A stretch of DNA of 64,000 nucleotides from NCBI GenBank assembly GCA_014058105.1, contig JACGCM010002659.1, forward strand, positions 806,001 to 870,000, written 5' to 3'. The translations under genes were made by a program, and so were the position numbers. A model generated the notes under the pieces. That model worked only from the letters and a program-made list of their open reading frames with translations. It searched no databases and was not told the origin of the DNA. The stretch comes from Kingdonia uniflora. Its lineage: Eukaryota; Streptophyta; Magnoliopsida; Ranunculales; Circaeasteraceae. This document shows, piece by piece, positions 1 to 12,394 of the stretch; the first letter of the stretch is position 1, and each line of letters begins with the position of its first letter.

Positions 1-409
1 ATCTTATTCTCAACTTCTGCATCTCAACAGCAATTCTCTCTTCAAGAACCATTTTTCGGGTCTTGACCATTATCAATACTTTCAGAGAGTTTTTTAAACA
101 AACAAGCGTACTTTGCCACAATCCTCGTTATAGGTACAATTTATATAACCTTTACATTTAATGTGCAGGTATATTTTCCCAAGCGTCATCATTCAATACA
201 GATGAAACTCTCCGAACCCTAACCGTTGCGTACATCAATATTCCTATCAACATTCAATGCATGTACGTCCCCCCATACACGCGTATTTTCCATACAGTCA
301 AATTCTATCATTACTTCGTACATTTTCAAATGTCCAACCCGAATACCCGTATACCCACAAACTCTTTTTCAACTAAAGTCACTCGTGACTTCAGTTGCGA
401 GGGGGCGAT
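1..409 (+). mobile_element. 3' internal tail of gypsy element A, ending in a polypurine tract
   Basis: No convincing coding sequence is visible; the short ORFs here resemble no family. The stretch ends at 397-409 with the purine-rich tract GCGAGGGGGCGAT, directly before an LTR start at 410. That is the layout of a plus-strand priming site in front of a 3' LTR. I therefore read this as the untranslated 3' end of a plus-strand gypsy element whose body lies left of the window. Confidence 0.6.
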
Positions 410-873
410 TGTGACCCCGCAATCTTACCCAAACGAGTTGTTTCTAGTTCGAATTACCTCCATATCAGACTCACGCATTCTACACATGACCTCAATAGTC
501 ATCATTTCTACCTAGTCCACGGACTGGTGAAGAACGTGGGTCGAGCTCAAACAGAAAAATCTGAACAAATCAAATACACATGTCTCTCACAAACTCAACA
601 GTTACTTAGTCAGCCGCCACTAACCAAATTGTTCGGAGAACGTGCTTCAGCATGATGAAGAACTGCGGAGAAGACCTATATAAAGAAAAAGTTATAGAAA
701 AGACAGGGACCAGGAAAATATAAGAGAAATCGCAAAAAAAAACTATATTTTCTAGATTCTTAAAACTTTAAACTTCTTATTCATATGATCAAGCATTTCT
801 AAATTGAGAGATCACTTGTAATAAGATATCAGCCTCAAGCAATAAAAGTTACTATTACAAAAACCCTTATCTC

Positions 874-1736
874 TGTAGAACATGTATTCCGATGTATGTT
901 GAAGATGATCAAAAAAGAAATGAAAGAACTGAAGATTGAGGCTTGCAGTCACTACAATTTCTTTAATACAAATTTTACCCTACGTATGGTGCTTCACAGT
1001 TTGACGTGGTGCATGTCTCCCAAGATACAATGATCGATTCATATAGACTTGAAGCACTCAAGTCGATACGTCTGTCAAACTATTTGTGATTTCACTCTCA
1101 AGAAGGAATCGAATCGAAGAGGAGGAATAAGATTCAAGGATCCTTTTTGTGCGTCAAACAGATCAAGAATGATTGGTTAAATAAAGGATAAGGTATCCTT
1201 TAGAAACACCTGTAGACGGGGTTGCATCCCAAGACACATCTCTGAGAAGAGTCGTGTCTCTTGAATAGTAACTGCATATTTTATTCGAATATAATCTATT
1301 TCTATTCGAATAGATTTTTAACTGCCAGTTTTATTCGAATAAAATCATAATCTATTCGAATAAGTTCTTCCTGCAAGTTTAATTCGAATAGAATCTATTT
1401 ATGTTCGAATACAATTCTCCCTGCCAGATTTATTTAAATAAAATATTTTCTATTTGAATAGATTCTTATTCGAATAGACATATTCGAATAGAATTTATAA
1501 AATAGTCCAAATGGGTAATGGGTTGGTCCGTCAATGTAAGCCCGTGGGAGTTCCCATAGCAAACCTTTACACACTCGTCTCACACACTTGTGAGAGCGCC
1601 ACTTACTTACACATGATATACATGTATAACCCAATAAAAAGTAAAAATACTTTTTTCACTTATCCAATGTGGGACTAACAGTAATTACCATGGTTTTATT
1701 CAAACCACAAACAAACGATATGCATTTTTTCCAACA
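874..1736 (-). repeat. Copia 3' LTR
   Basis: An 863-bp LTR matching 5811-6642 along its length with scattered substitutions and small indels. The central part, about 1270-1500, holds many copies of the palindrome TATTCGAATA and variants, arranged in units of roughly 55 bp that share CTGCCAG. The extra length over the partner LTR lies mainly in this repetitive part. Confidence 0.88.
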
Positions 1737-2208
1737 ATCCCCCACATTTGAATAAAAACAGGAAAGAGAAGAACGAACAAGAATTTTGAGAGTAATGGTA
1801 GGAATGGTTCTACATCAAAAAAGGTGTCTTGTAGACTTAAACCTTCTCTAATGAAATACTATCAGACATACTTGGCTAAGCAGTGAACATGATGTCTTGA
1901 ACTGTTCAACCGTTGATGTAAGCCCAGATAATAGTATTCACACAGTACCGTTCCTGTCACAGACAGTTCAAAATATTATGTCCATTTTGGCCCTGGACAA
2001 TCTCGGATTCATGAGTGCTATTAGAGAATTCAGCAGTCTTAATTCTCACAGAAGTTGCCCTCACTTCTTACTCACATAGGTGATTGCCTATTAAGAGTAC
2101 CCTGCCGTACTCTACTTGTATATACAAGCTATATGAATCTTTAAAAACAAAGTTTACCCTAACAAACTCTACAGGTTGTATTATTTACATTAGGAATGAG
2201 ATGGAGAC

Positions 2209-4158
2209 CTAGTCTCCGCAGTGCTTAGGTGAATAGCCCTCAACCAGTTTTCCTATTATTCTATTCGCAAGTAACTGCTTAACGGTATTATGTTTGCGAC
2301 ATATATGTCGTGACTTACCATTATACACTTGATTCTTAGCCATTGCTAGTGTTGCTTGATTATCACAATGAATACATATAGCAGGCACAGGTTGTGGCCA
2401 TAAAGGAATATCCTCTAGAAACTCTTGAGGCCATTCTTCTTCTTCTCCAGCTTTGTCCAAAACAATGAACTCAGATTCCATCGTGGAACGAGCTATACAT
2501 GTTTGTTTTTGAGATTTCCATGGTACTGCTGCACCTCCAAGTGTGAACACATATCTAGTAGTAGATTTTGACTCGTCAGAATCCAAAATCCAATTTGCAT
2601 CACTATATCCTTCATGTACAGCTAGATAAGTAGTATAGTGCAAATCATAGTGTAGGGTGTACTTTAAGTACTTTAAAACCCAAACGAGTGTCATCCAATA
2701 TGCATCTCCAGGATTACTCGTATATCGACTCAGTTTACTTACTGTATAAGAAATAGATGGTCTGGTGCAGTTCATAATATACATGAGACTGCCTATGATA
2801 CGTAAGTACTCAAGTTGAGAAATGTTTTTTCCCTTCTTCTTTTTTTGCTAAGTGTTGAGTTCTATCAAATAGTATTTCAACACCTTTACACTTAAACTTA
2901 TTGAATCTCTTAAGCACGTTTTCTATATAATGTGCTTGTGACAACACAATTCCTTGTGATGTCCTATTAATCTTGATTCCAAGAATAACATCTGCAATAC
3001 CTAGGTCTTTCATGTCGAAGTTCCTGGTCAGCATTTTCTTAGTGGACTTTATTACATTAATATTACTTAGTCCCCAAAATCAGCATATCATCTACATAGA
3101 GACATGCAATTATGCATGCAACATCAATGCGTTTATAATAAACACATTTGTCATATTCATTGATTTTGAATCCATCCATGATCATAACATGATCAAACTT
3201 TGCATGTCATTATTAGGGCGCTTGTTTTAATCCATACAAGGACTTCACAAGTTTACAAACTTTGTGTTCTTGTCCTTTGACAATAAACCCTTCAGGTTGG
3301 TTCATATAAATTTCCTCATCTAATTTACCGTTTAGAAGCACTATTTTCACATCTATTTGATATATTTTAAGCTTATGCAAAGCTACAATAGCTATCAACA
3401 TCCGTATAGATGTTATTCTTGTAACTGGTGAATAAGTGTCAATGTAATCTAGGCCTTCCTTTTGCCTAAATCACTTAGAAACAAGTCGCGCCTTGTACTT
3501 GTCTATAGAACCATCAAGTTTCATCTTCCTTTTGAAGATCCATTTAAAGCCGATTGGATTGTTACCAGGTGGAAGAGTTACCAACTCCCACATATGATTT
3601 TGCATAATATAATCAATTTTACTATGTACTGCCTCTTTCCAACTAGGAGCCTCAGGAGTTGACAAGGCCTCCTTGAAGGTTTGAGGTTCATTCTCTAACA
3701 TGTTAGTTAGATATTTGGGACTGATCCTTACAGATGCGGTCTTAACACGGCTGCCACGTCTAAGTTCTGGAACATGCACAAAACTTTCAGGCTAAAGATC
3801 ACTACCTGAAGCAACGTCATGTGATCTTTTCAGAGAATTTACATTATCACTCATTGTTTGGGAAAATATCCTCAAAAAAGATAACATCATGTGATTCAAT
3901 GAATGTATTCTCATGTATATCATTGATCCCTGATTTGTGTACCAGAAACCTGAATGCACTGCTATTAATGGCGTTGCCAATAAAAATACAGTCAATAGTT
4001 TTGGGTCCCAATTTCACACGTTTAGGAACTGAAACTTGCACTTTTGCAAGGCACCCCCATACTTTTATGAATTTAAAAGAAGGTACGCTACCTTTCCAAA
4101 GTTCATAAGGAATGCTCTTAACAAAGACACACTCTTCAATTCTACAGTCAGTATACAA
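2209..4158 (-). pseudogene. Copia pol remnant: integrase C-terminal end, RT and RNase H
   Basis: Minus-strand blocks occur in Copia order. 4158-3847 is the post-core part of integrase, with YELWKG and a VWGCLAKV segment and ending in an acidic FFEDIFP stretch. 3779-3471 is the RT N-terminus, with GFKWIFKRKMKLDG. 3401-3213 holds the RT core with IYMNQPEGF and SLYGLKQAP. The active site YVDDM can be read near 3075-3105. 3034-2810 holds RNFDMKDLG. 2784-2209 is RNase H, with YSDANW, WKSQKQT and ARSTMESEF. The blocks are split by stops and frame changes, so no full polyprotein can be made. The family is a TNT1-like pol by general resemblance. Confidence 0.88.
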
Positions 4159-5810
4159 GCATCATAACTTTTAACTTCGTAATTCTCATCATAAAGATGA
4201 AACCTCTTAGTCCAATTCAATCACTAACCCTTGAACTTTCATGAATTATCTCAGGATTGAGATGATTCTTGTTAGGTCTTATCTGGCATATACTGTGTAG
4301 AATAGAAACCTAGTTCGTCATGCTCAACTTCTCGTAAATACTTATGAAAGGACCCGAAACATTGGTTTAGGACATTTCCTGAGTAAATAGTGAATGAGAT
4401 ACAATATTTCACAAGTATGATCTTTATCACTTGCATCACAATACATATTACTAAGTGATACATCTCGACGAGTCGAGGGCTACCAATAAATTGGAAAGAA
4501 TCCTCAAATCAGTAGTAATTCCATACTGATTATTCCCCAAGTAGTTACTAAATAACTAGTCATAGTTTGCATTTTATACTGGAAATGCTGAGTCTCATGT
4601 GAGACACTAATAATAGATAGCAGACAGTAGAAAGAATTCTCCAAATTCTTTAAGGTCAAGTTCTGCTTCTATGTTGAGGATCTCTACATCTCTCACAAAG
4701 ATGATGCATAATATCCCTCAACCATCTTTGGTCCTCAATACCTATGACCTGTATTAGGCCTGTGGTAGAACTTTAGATGCCCAACACTAGCACCCTAAGT
4801 GATTTCCAAACTCTTCATAATAAAGAGCAACCACCGATCTCTGTACTCATATAAAATGATCATGAGCATGTGAAAGCGCCCATCTAAATCAAAATGAGAC
4901 GGAGAAGACGTCAAAATCGTCCTCATTACATAGTAGAAAATCCATCATATTGAATTCTGCTAATTCTACGATTCAAATGGGTTCACCCTGAATCGTTCCC
5001 CAAATGCCGTGTTTGATAAACAAAAAACATTTTAATGGCAATCGTCGCCAATGAGAAAATTGTCCTCCATTAAATATATGGAATCTCAACATCAAAATCA
5101 AGTAATCATAATCGATGAAGACGACTATTCAACCGTCTATGATATCTACTTTGATTTAATTTGAAGGAGTTTTTCTCTACAGACTCTTCAAATCAGTGAA
5201 TGGAAAACAAGATGCTTCATTCTTCTATTTCCAATTTATGATAGAAGGAAAAATATATGAATCATCTCCCTGGAGCAACAAGGCCCATGAATGACACATC
5301 CACATGAAACATTCGTTTCCAACACAGCAATAAGAAGAAAAAAATATAACTATTTCCCAAAGCCAACAAAAATGAAATAGATTGCCACAAATGAAATAGA
5401 CTAACCAATTCAAAATATAGTTCCTCAATCTAAATTTTGGGATCACCTTGAAAGAGGTAACCCGATCATCAGACCCATCTGTCGCTCATCTGCATTGTGC
5501 CAATATAGAAAAACACGCTTTCCTCTTGAAACTATTGCATCTCTAAGTCTCGTTTATCGTAAAATCCTTTCCTCTCTTGAATGTATGCATGATCATATTA
5601 CATCATCCAAATATGTAACAAAACACACATAAGAAACATGATTACTATGTTTTGTCATTCCTTAAACATAAGAAGTGAGGGTGAAAAAAAATTCTCCGCT
5701 CCATTGAACTTCTCCAGCTTTTCTTGATGAACACAAACTGCAGTTTTGTTAATCGTCATCTTCACAAAACTTAAACACAAAGAAGATAATTATTAATTTT
5801 GTCTTTAGAT
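4159..5810 (-). other. Unrecognised internal DNA of the Copia element
   Basis: This 1.65 kb lies between the integrase fragment and the 5' LTR, where gag, protease and the integrase core should be. Reading both strands I see no CCHC knuckle, no protease motif and no integrase HHCC. The minus strand has short open stretches such as 4463-4272 that resemble nothing I know. It may be badly decayed gag or unrelated sequence picked up by the element. Confidence 0.4.
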
Positions 5811-6642
5811 TGTGGAACATGTATTCTGATGTATATCGAAGATGAACGAAAATAAAATGAAAGATATGAATATCGAGGCTTGCAGTTACTGCAATTTCAT
5901 TAAGACGGATTTCACCATGCGTATGGTGCTTCACAGTTTGATGTGGTACCTGTCTCCCAAGATACAACGATCGATTCGCATAGACTTGAAGTACTCAAGT
6001 CGATATGCCTGTCAAACTATCTGTGATTTCACTCTCAAGAAGGAATCGAATCGAAAAGGAGGATTAAGATTCAAGGATCTTTTTTGTGTGTCAAACACAT
6101 CAAGAATGATTGTTTAAATAAAGGAGAAGGTATCCTTTAGAAGTACCTGTAGACGGGGTTGCGTCCCAAGACACATCTCTGAGAAGAGTCGTGTCTCTTG
6201 AATAGTAACTGCATGTTTTATTCGAATATAATCTATTTTTAATCGAATAGATTTCTTACTGCCAGTTTTATTCGAATAGAATCATAATTTATTCGAATGG
6301 ATTCTTCCTGCAGGTTTTATTCAAATATAATTTATTTTTGTTTGAATACAATTCTCTTTGCCAGATTTATTCGAATAAAATATTTTCTATTCGAATAGAA
6401 TCTATAAAATAGTCCAAATAGGTCATGGGTTGGTTTGTGCACGCAAGCCCATGGGCGTCCCCATAGTAAGCCTTTACACACTCGTCTCACACACTTGTGA
6501 GAGCACCACTTATTTACACATGCTATACATGTGTAACCCAATATAAAGTGAAAATACTCTTTTCACTTATCCAATGTGGGACTAATAGTAATTACTAAAG
6601 TTTTATTTAAACCACAAACAAGCGATATGCATTTTTCCAGCA
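5811..6642 (-). repeat. Copia 5' LTR
   Basis: An 832-bp partner of the LTR at 874-1736, starting TGTGGAACATG and ending CCAGCA on the plus strand. It carries the same cluster of TATTCGAATA-type palindromes at about 6220-6410, with fewer units than the other LTR. The base before 5811 belongs to the internal region of the element. Confidence 0.88.
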
Positions 6643-6792
6643 AACTCAAGGTCGTGGTTTTTTACCTATTCAAAGGTTTTTCACTCTAAATCACATGTGT
6701 CATTTCTTCATTTACATTAGTTTGTATTATAGGTACATTGGTATAAAGGCTAATTCTAAACTACTTCGAGCTTACAGAATTAGGCTATTACA

Positions 6793-7077
6793 GAGCTGAT
6801 AAAAGTATCTGTAACTACCAGGTAGATGATCAGTTCATCATTATCTACTGGGGTGCTCATAATGGGAGACTTCCCCAAATAGATTTTGAGTTCCTGAAAA
6901 GCTGCCTCATATTCTAATGTCCATTGGATCTTTTTATTGGGCTGAAATTTTCCTCATTTAGAGCAAATGCGGAGTAGTAGGAACAGCCAACGACAGTGAT
7001 CTGAAGATTTAGAAACGAATCGGTTGATAGCGGTAATCTTGCCGACAAGTTTTTGTACGTCCTTAGTCGTCTTTGGA
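6793..7077 (-). pseudogene. Element B: RT end and start of RNase H
   Basis: The minus strand reads a gypsy RT-to-RNase H linker: KLVGKITAINRF, then SKSSDHC, then PIMSTPVD. This matches the usual 'grI.alnRFiSrs.d.c.pf' and 'yl..pp.ls.P' segments of plant gypsy pol. One stop codon follows RICSK, and the reading ends at 6793 where element A begins. It is the continuation of the RT at 12731-13420. Confidence 0.8.
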
Positions 7078-7082
7078 GATGG

Positions 7083-7437
7083 TGATGCAGGGCCTTTAAA
7101 TGATTAAGCCCAAAGGCATGAATGATTTTAATCACATTAGGTTTAATTTTCTTTTTAGTTTTAATTGTTTCTAGATTAAGCTTATGTCTAAATAATAGGA
7201 TCCTTCTAATATGGGAATCCTTTAGCTCTATGATTTATTTGTTTCCAGATTAAGCTTATGTCAAAATAATAGGATCCTTCTAATATGGGAATCCTCTAGC
7301 TCTATTATAAATAGGCATCTAATAGTTGAGAGTGCATTCAACCAAGATCAATAAAATTTCTCTCTTTATTATTATTTTTCCTTGCAATATCTTTTATTTT
7401 CTCGATTCAAATCGCTTCTGCTACGTGCTCTCTATTA
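7083..7437 (+). repeat. Element E 5' LTR
   Basis: A 355-bp LTR starting TGATGCAGGGCC and ending CTATTA, so its 3' end is TA rather than CA. It contains a direct repeat of about 73 bp (the segment with AGATTAAGCTTATGTC and AGGATCCTTCTAATATGGGA occurs twice) and a TATA box TATAAATA at 7306-7313. That is the likely promoter for transcription of the element. Confidence 0.9.
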
Positions 7438-7439
7438 AG

Positions 7440-7449
7440 TGGTATCAGA
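7440..7449 (+). other. Element E primer-binding site (initiator tRNA-Met type)
   Basis: TGGTATCAGA starts two bases after the LTR. It matches the first ten bases of the usual plant LTR-element primer site complementary to the initiator methionine tRNA; the next bases (TTAAG) depart from the usual GC. Confidence 0.85.
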
Positions 7450-7475
7450 TTAAGTCGTAGGCCTGTGCCAAGATT

Positions 7476-9199
7476 GTGAACAACGAAAGCGAAGACCGTG
7501 CCCAAGATGAAAATCATGGAAACCTTATGACGAGGGAAGAGTTCGCCAAAAACCTTAATTATTTAGAGGATAAAATCGAAGCTTCCAATCGACAAGTTCA
7601 ACTACTCGCCGCAACCATCAACAACCTCACAATACAAGTAAGTAAACTATCACCCTTCTCAACCCCCGTTACTTCGATACCCTTTTCACCATCCACAACT
7701 TTACCTATATACACCCACCCTTCACTTCTCAAAATTCCGACCTTACACTTACCCCCAACACCTATGAAACCCCTACAAAAACAACCCAATACCGTCAAAA
7801 CCCTAATACCGTTCCCACATCATTACAACCCGAAAACCCAATGATTTCTAATACCTATGTTGATATAACCCTAAACGACCACAATGATCTAGGCAACTCT
7901 TACCAATTCATCTCTTTTACCTCTTCCCCAAACCGCTACCACTAACATGAAATTATACAACACCACCACACTCCACAAAAGACTAATAACCACCAAAACT
8001 ACCCACCCGATTACCAATCCCAACAAAAAAGCCATGATTATGAATTATCCATGAACGATATGGTTCTTGTCGATGGTGTACGTGGGCAACCTCCCGATTC
8101 ATATATTCATGATCTATATTTTATACCTCACCAAGTACAACCCCATCAATTTGAGTACAAGATAAAGGTCGATCTTCCGATCTTTAATGGCTATCTTCAT
8201 GTCGAAGATTTTCTCGATTGGCTTTCTACGGTGGAATTTTTTTTTGAATACATGCATATTCTGGAGGAAAAGAAAACTTCGCTCATAGCATATAAGCTCA
8301 AGAGTAGTACTAACGCTTGGTGGAATAGTATTGTCGAGGCTCATCGTAAAGAGGGAAAATTACCTATTCGGGATTGGGCGTAAATGAAGAAATATCTACG
8401 ATGTCGTTTTCTACCTTCTAACTACGAAGTAATTCTTTATGACCAACTTCAAAATTTAAAACAAGGTACTCGCCCCGTTGTCTAATATCTTGAAGATTTT
8501 TATCGTTTATCGGTGCGTAATGGTATGAGTGAGAACGAGGTCAAGCAACTTAGTCGTTTCATTGGAGGTTTACATTTTTAGACTTAAGACAAGATGTCGA
8601 TGTCGCATATTCTCTTTATGGATATCGCTATTGAGTTAGCTCAACGAGCAGAACAATTTCTCGATAAAGCCAAACGATTTTCTAATAATGGACGACCACA
8701 ATACCGAGGGTATTCATCATCCTCATCTCCTCAAACAAACCGTTTTACACCCAACACATCCCTTATAAATACCCCTTCATCCAACTTAAACAAGTCTCCC
8801 CAAACCCCTAACTCTAGCACAAACATCTGTTTCCCCTAACCCCATAATCGCCCTCCTAACCAATACAAAAATAACCAACCCTCCGACCCTAAAGCTTTGC
8901 TTGAACACCCCACTGACCCTTATGCTCACCCTAAACAAAATTATTGCTATCGTTGTAACCAACATGGTCATGTATCCAATATTTTCCCATCTCGAAACAA
9001 TGTAAACCCTAGAGTAAATTTAACACATCATAATGAAGAGGTTATCGTTGATGGTGAGGTTCATGAGCATCCATCCGTTTTAGCTCTTTGTGATCCAATT
9101 TTATTTGAGTCGTCGTCGGATATTATTAAAGAAGTTCTTGATGGATGCGACAAAGAAGATGAACGATATTGTGTTTTTCGTAAACTTCTCTTTACATAA
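7476..9199 (+). pseudogene. Element E gag
   Basis: Gag is in three broken blocks. 7476-7844 (opening with GTG, no ATG in place) has a helical N-terminal part with MTREEFAKNLNYLEDKIEA. 8051-8383 has the retrotransposon gag core, with FNGYLHVEDFLDWL and AYKLKSSTNAWWNSI. 8594-9199 has the nucleocapsid part. The single zinc knuckle reads CYRCNQHGHVSNIF: the last cysteine of CX2CX4HX4C is replaced by Phe. Stops occur at the ends of each block. Gag would package element RNA; this copy cannot make an intact one. Confidence 0.82.
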
Positions 9200-12100
9200 C
9201 AAGGAGATACGTCCCAACGCAATAATATATTTCACTCCAATGCTTGATTAACGGTAAACTCGCCAAATTTATCATTGATAGAGGTTCGAGAGAGAAAATA
9301 TTATTTATAAATCGGTGGTTCCGAAGCTTGGTTTAGCTCTTAGTTTGCATCCGGATCCTTATCCTATTTATTGGATCAATGATACTTGTGTTTCTAAGGT
9401 TACACATCAATATCGGGTTCCTTTTACTATTGGTAAATATAGTGTGGAGATTTTGTGCGATGTCGTTGACATTGATGTATGTCATATTCTTCTTGGACGA
9501 CCTTGGTTGTTTGATTTAGATGTTGATAGTAAGGGACGTAACAATGCGTACACATTTACAAAAGGTGGTCTCAACTATATGTTTACTCCTACGAAGCCCA
9601 ATGTGAAGCCCAAAGCACATCCGACCGCGAAAACGCTTTTATTGCATTCCGATGATGTAAAGAAGATGTTCAAGATACCAAAACTATTTTTGCTCTTGTT
9701 TCTAAAGGTGATATCTCCAATCCTAATGACATGCCTCAAGAAGTTAAATATCTTTTACATGAATTTTCTAGCATTCTTCTTACCGAGTTTTCGGATTCTC
9801 TACCTCCTATGAGGGATATTCAACATCACATCGATCTTGTTCCGGGTGCAAGCTTGCCAAACTTACCACATTACCGTATGCCACCAAAAGACCATACGAT
9901 TTTACAAGAGCAAGTACAAGACCTACTTTCTAAAGGTCTTATTCGTCCATTAATGAGCCCTTGTGTTGTTCTGGTACTCCTAGTCCCAATGAAAGATGGC
10001 TCTTGGCGCATGTGTATTGATAGTCGAGCAATTAACAAAATCATGGTACGTTACCATTTTCCGATTCCTCGCCTTGATGATATGTTGGATATGCTCTTCG
10101 GTCCAAAAATCTTCTCTAAAATTAATCTCAAAAACGGTTATCACCAAATTCGAATCCGTTCCGAAGATGAATGGAAAACTGCTTTCAAAACTAAATAAAT
10201 ATTATATGAATGGCTTGTTATGCCATTTGGCTTGTCTAATGCTCCTAGTACATTTATGAGGCTTATGAATGAGGCTTTAAAGCCTTTCTTGAATAAGTTT
10301 GTCATCGTTTATTTCGATGATATTCTCATTTATAACAAAGATGAGAAGGAACATCTTCACCATATTCAACAAGTATTTCAAGCACTCCAAGGTACCTCTC
10401 TCTAAATTCAACTCAATAAATATTTATGCAAGCTAAACTTATTTTCCTGGGATTTGTCATTTCCGCCGATGGTATTTATGTTGACGAAGACAAAGTCAAA
10501 GCTATTCGTGAGTGGCCTATTCCAAAAACTATATTTGATGTTTGATCTTTTCATAGATTGGCATCATTTTATCATCGTTTTGTGCAAAGAAATTCTACTA
10601 TAGCGGCCCTTCTTACCGATTGTTTAAAACAATCTCGCCTTACTTGGAGTCCCAAAGCCGAACAAAGTTTCACCTTAATAAAAGAAAAACTATCTTCGGC
10701 ACCGGTTCTTATTATGCCCGATTTCACAAAATTATTTAAAGTAGATTGTGATGCCTCCGCCCGTGGTATAAGTGTCGTTTTAACTTAAGAAGGAAGACCA
10801 ATTGCGTATTATAGCAAAAAGTTATGTAAAGCTCGCCGTACTTGGACTACTTATGAGTTGAAATTTTTTTCGGTTTTCAAGCTCTTAAGCATTAGAAACA
10901 TTACTTGCTTCAAAAGGAATTAATATTATATACCGATCATGAAGCCCTCAAGTACATCCAAAGTAATACCAATATTAATCGAATGCATGCCCGTTGGATC
11001 GCCGAGATTCAACAATTTAAATTTTTCTATCAAGCACAAACTGGGGAAGCAAAATAAAGTTTCCGATGCCTTTAGTCGATGTGCATCCCTTCTTGTTACC
11101 GTTCGTACATCTATCGTTGCTTTTGATTATCTTAAAGAACTTTATGTCGATGATGCAGATTTTTTGGAGATGTGGGAAAAATGTAACAATAATCAAGGAG
11201 GTACGGTTGACTTTCTTCTTCATGATGGTTTTTTTTTCATGGTACTCGTCTTTGTATTCCCTAAGGTTCTTCTTTACGAGAGTACGCTATTAAAGGGCAA
11301 CATGGAGGAGGTCTTGGTGGACATTTGGGTCGTGATAAAACAATTGCTTTGGTAGAAGAACGATATTTTTGGCCTTCTTTAAAGAAATATGTTGCGGACT
11401 TTATTCACAAATGTTTTGTATGCCAACAAGCCAAAGGTCGTGCCCAAAATACGGGTCTCTACACCCCTCTTTCGGTTCCCGAATCATCTTGGACCGATAT
11501 TTCTATGGATTTTCTATTGGGACTCCCTCAGACTCAAAGAGGATTTGATTCAATTTTTGTGGTAGTCGATCGCTACTTAAAGATGGCACACTTCATCCCT
11601 TGCAAAAAACTCATAATGCGGTCTAAATCGCAAATTTATTCTTCCAAAAAATTGTTCGCCTTTCTGGTGTTCCACAATCTATTACTTCCGATCGCGATAG
11701 TAAATTTGTAAGCTATTTTTGGAAAACTCTTTGGCGACGTTTGAATACATCTTTAAAGTTTAGTAACACCGCTCACCCGTAAACCGATGGTCAAACGGAA
11801 GTAGTTAATTGCACTTTGGGAAAATTACTTCGTGCTTTATCCGATGTAAAGCCAAGGCAATGGGATTTATGTATTCCTCATGCGGAGTTCGCCTATAATG
11901 CTTCTAAGAGTTGAACTACCAGTTTTTCTCCTTTCTGGATTGTTTATTGCGTGGTTCCTAAGCACCTCCTTGATCTTGTAGATCTTTCTAAAGTTCTGGG
12001 TGTGAATTCATTGTCTAATAATTTCCTTGATCAAGTTGCTAAAATTCATGAGATGGCTACAAAAAATATTGAAGCTTCGCATGCCAAGTTTAAAGCTTCA

Positions 12101-12394
12101 GCCGATGCACATCAACGTGTTCAAACTTTTGAAGTTGGTTATCTTGTCATGGCCTATTTGAAAAAGGAACATTTTTCGGTTGGCACTTACAATAAATTGA
12201 AGATGAAAAAGATTGGGTCATGTAAAGTGCTTAAGAAGATTATCGATAATGTATACGTCATTTCCTTACCCGAAGGTTATAGCTTCTCGCCTAAATTCAA
12301 TGTGACAGACCTTTCTCCTTATTATGGTGACACCCATGTTTATCTTCCTTTTGAGAACTCGTGGGAGCATGATGCATGGCCTTTAAATGATTAA
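9200..12394 (+). pseudogene. Element E pol: protease, RT, RNase H, integrase
   Basis: Protease lies at about 9240-9620; the active-site triad usually D-S/T-G reads IIDRGS, so the middle residue is Arg, and HILLGRPWL follows. RT spans 9731-10405, with PMKDGSWRMCIDSRAIN, the [16 protein letters not shown] segment and an intact YFDD active site (YFDDILIY). RNase H lies at 10558-11080, with DCDASARGI. Integrase spans about 11290-12394, with the zinc region [27 protein letters not shown] and [16 protein letters not shown], then the basic C-terminal part with YNKLKMKKIG. At least six stops or frameshifts separate these blocks. The whole would be the gypsy polyprotein. Confidence 0.88.

Larger units (their letters stand above)
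874..6642 (-). mobile_element. Copia LTR retrotransposon nested in the LTR of element A
   Basis: This 5.77-kb element has two similar LTRs (874-1736 and 5811-6642) beginning TGT(A/G)GAACATG and ending in CA on the plus strand. It is flanked by a 5-bp target-site duplication with one mismatch. Coding sequence on the minus strand is Copia pol (end of integrase, then RT, then RNase H), so the 5' LTR is the right-hand one. On the minus strand the purine-rich AATGTGGGGGAT lies directly before the 3' LTR (plus 1737-1748), as expected for a polypurine tract. No gag, protease or integrase core was recognised, and no clear initiator-Met primer site follows the 5' LTR. It is not autonomous. Confidence 0.88.
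410..6792 (+). mobile_element. 3' LTR of gypsy element A, split by a Copia insertion
   Basis: The LTR is in two pieces, 410-873 and 6648-6792, about 609 bp in total. Together they are the reverse complement of the 599-bp LTR at 15993-16591. It starts TGTGACCCC and ends GGCTATTACA. A TATA-like box (TATATAAA) lies at 677-684. The Copia element at 874-6642 separates the pieces and is flanked by ATCTC (869-873) and AACTC (6643-6647); the uninterrupted LTR reads AACTC at this place. The LTR end at 6792 abuts RNase H coding sequence of element B, which reads the other way. Confidence 0.8.

Noticed and set aside
226..655. Overlapping short plus-strand ORFs
   Set aside because: They span the tail and LTR of element A, have no motif and overlap in different frames.
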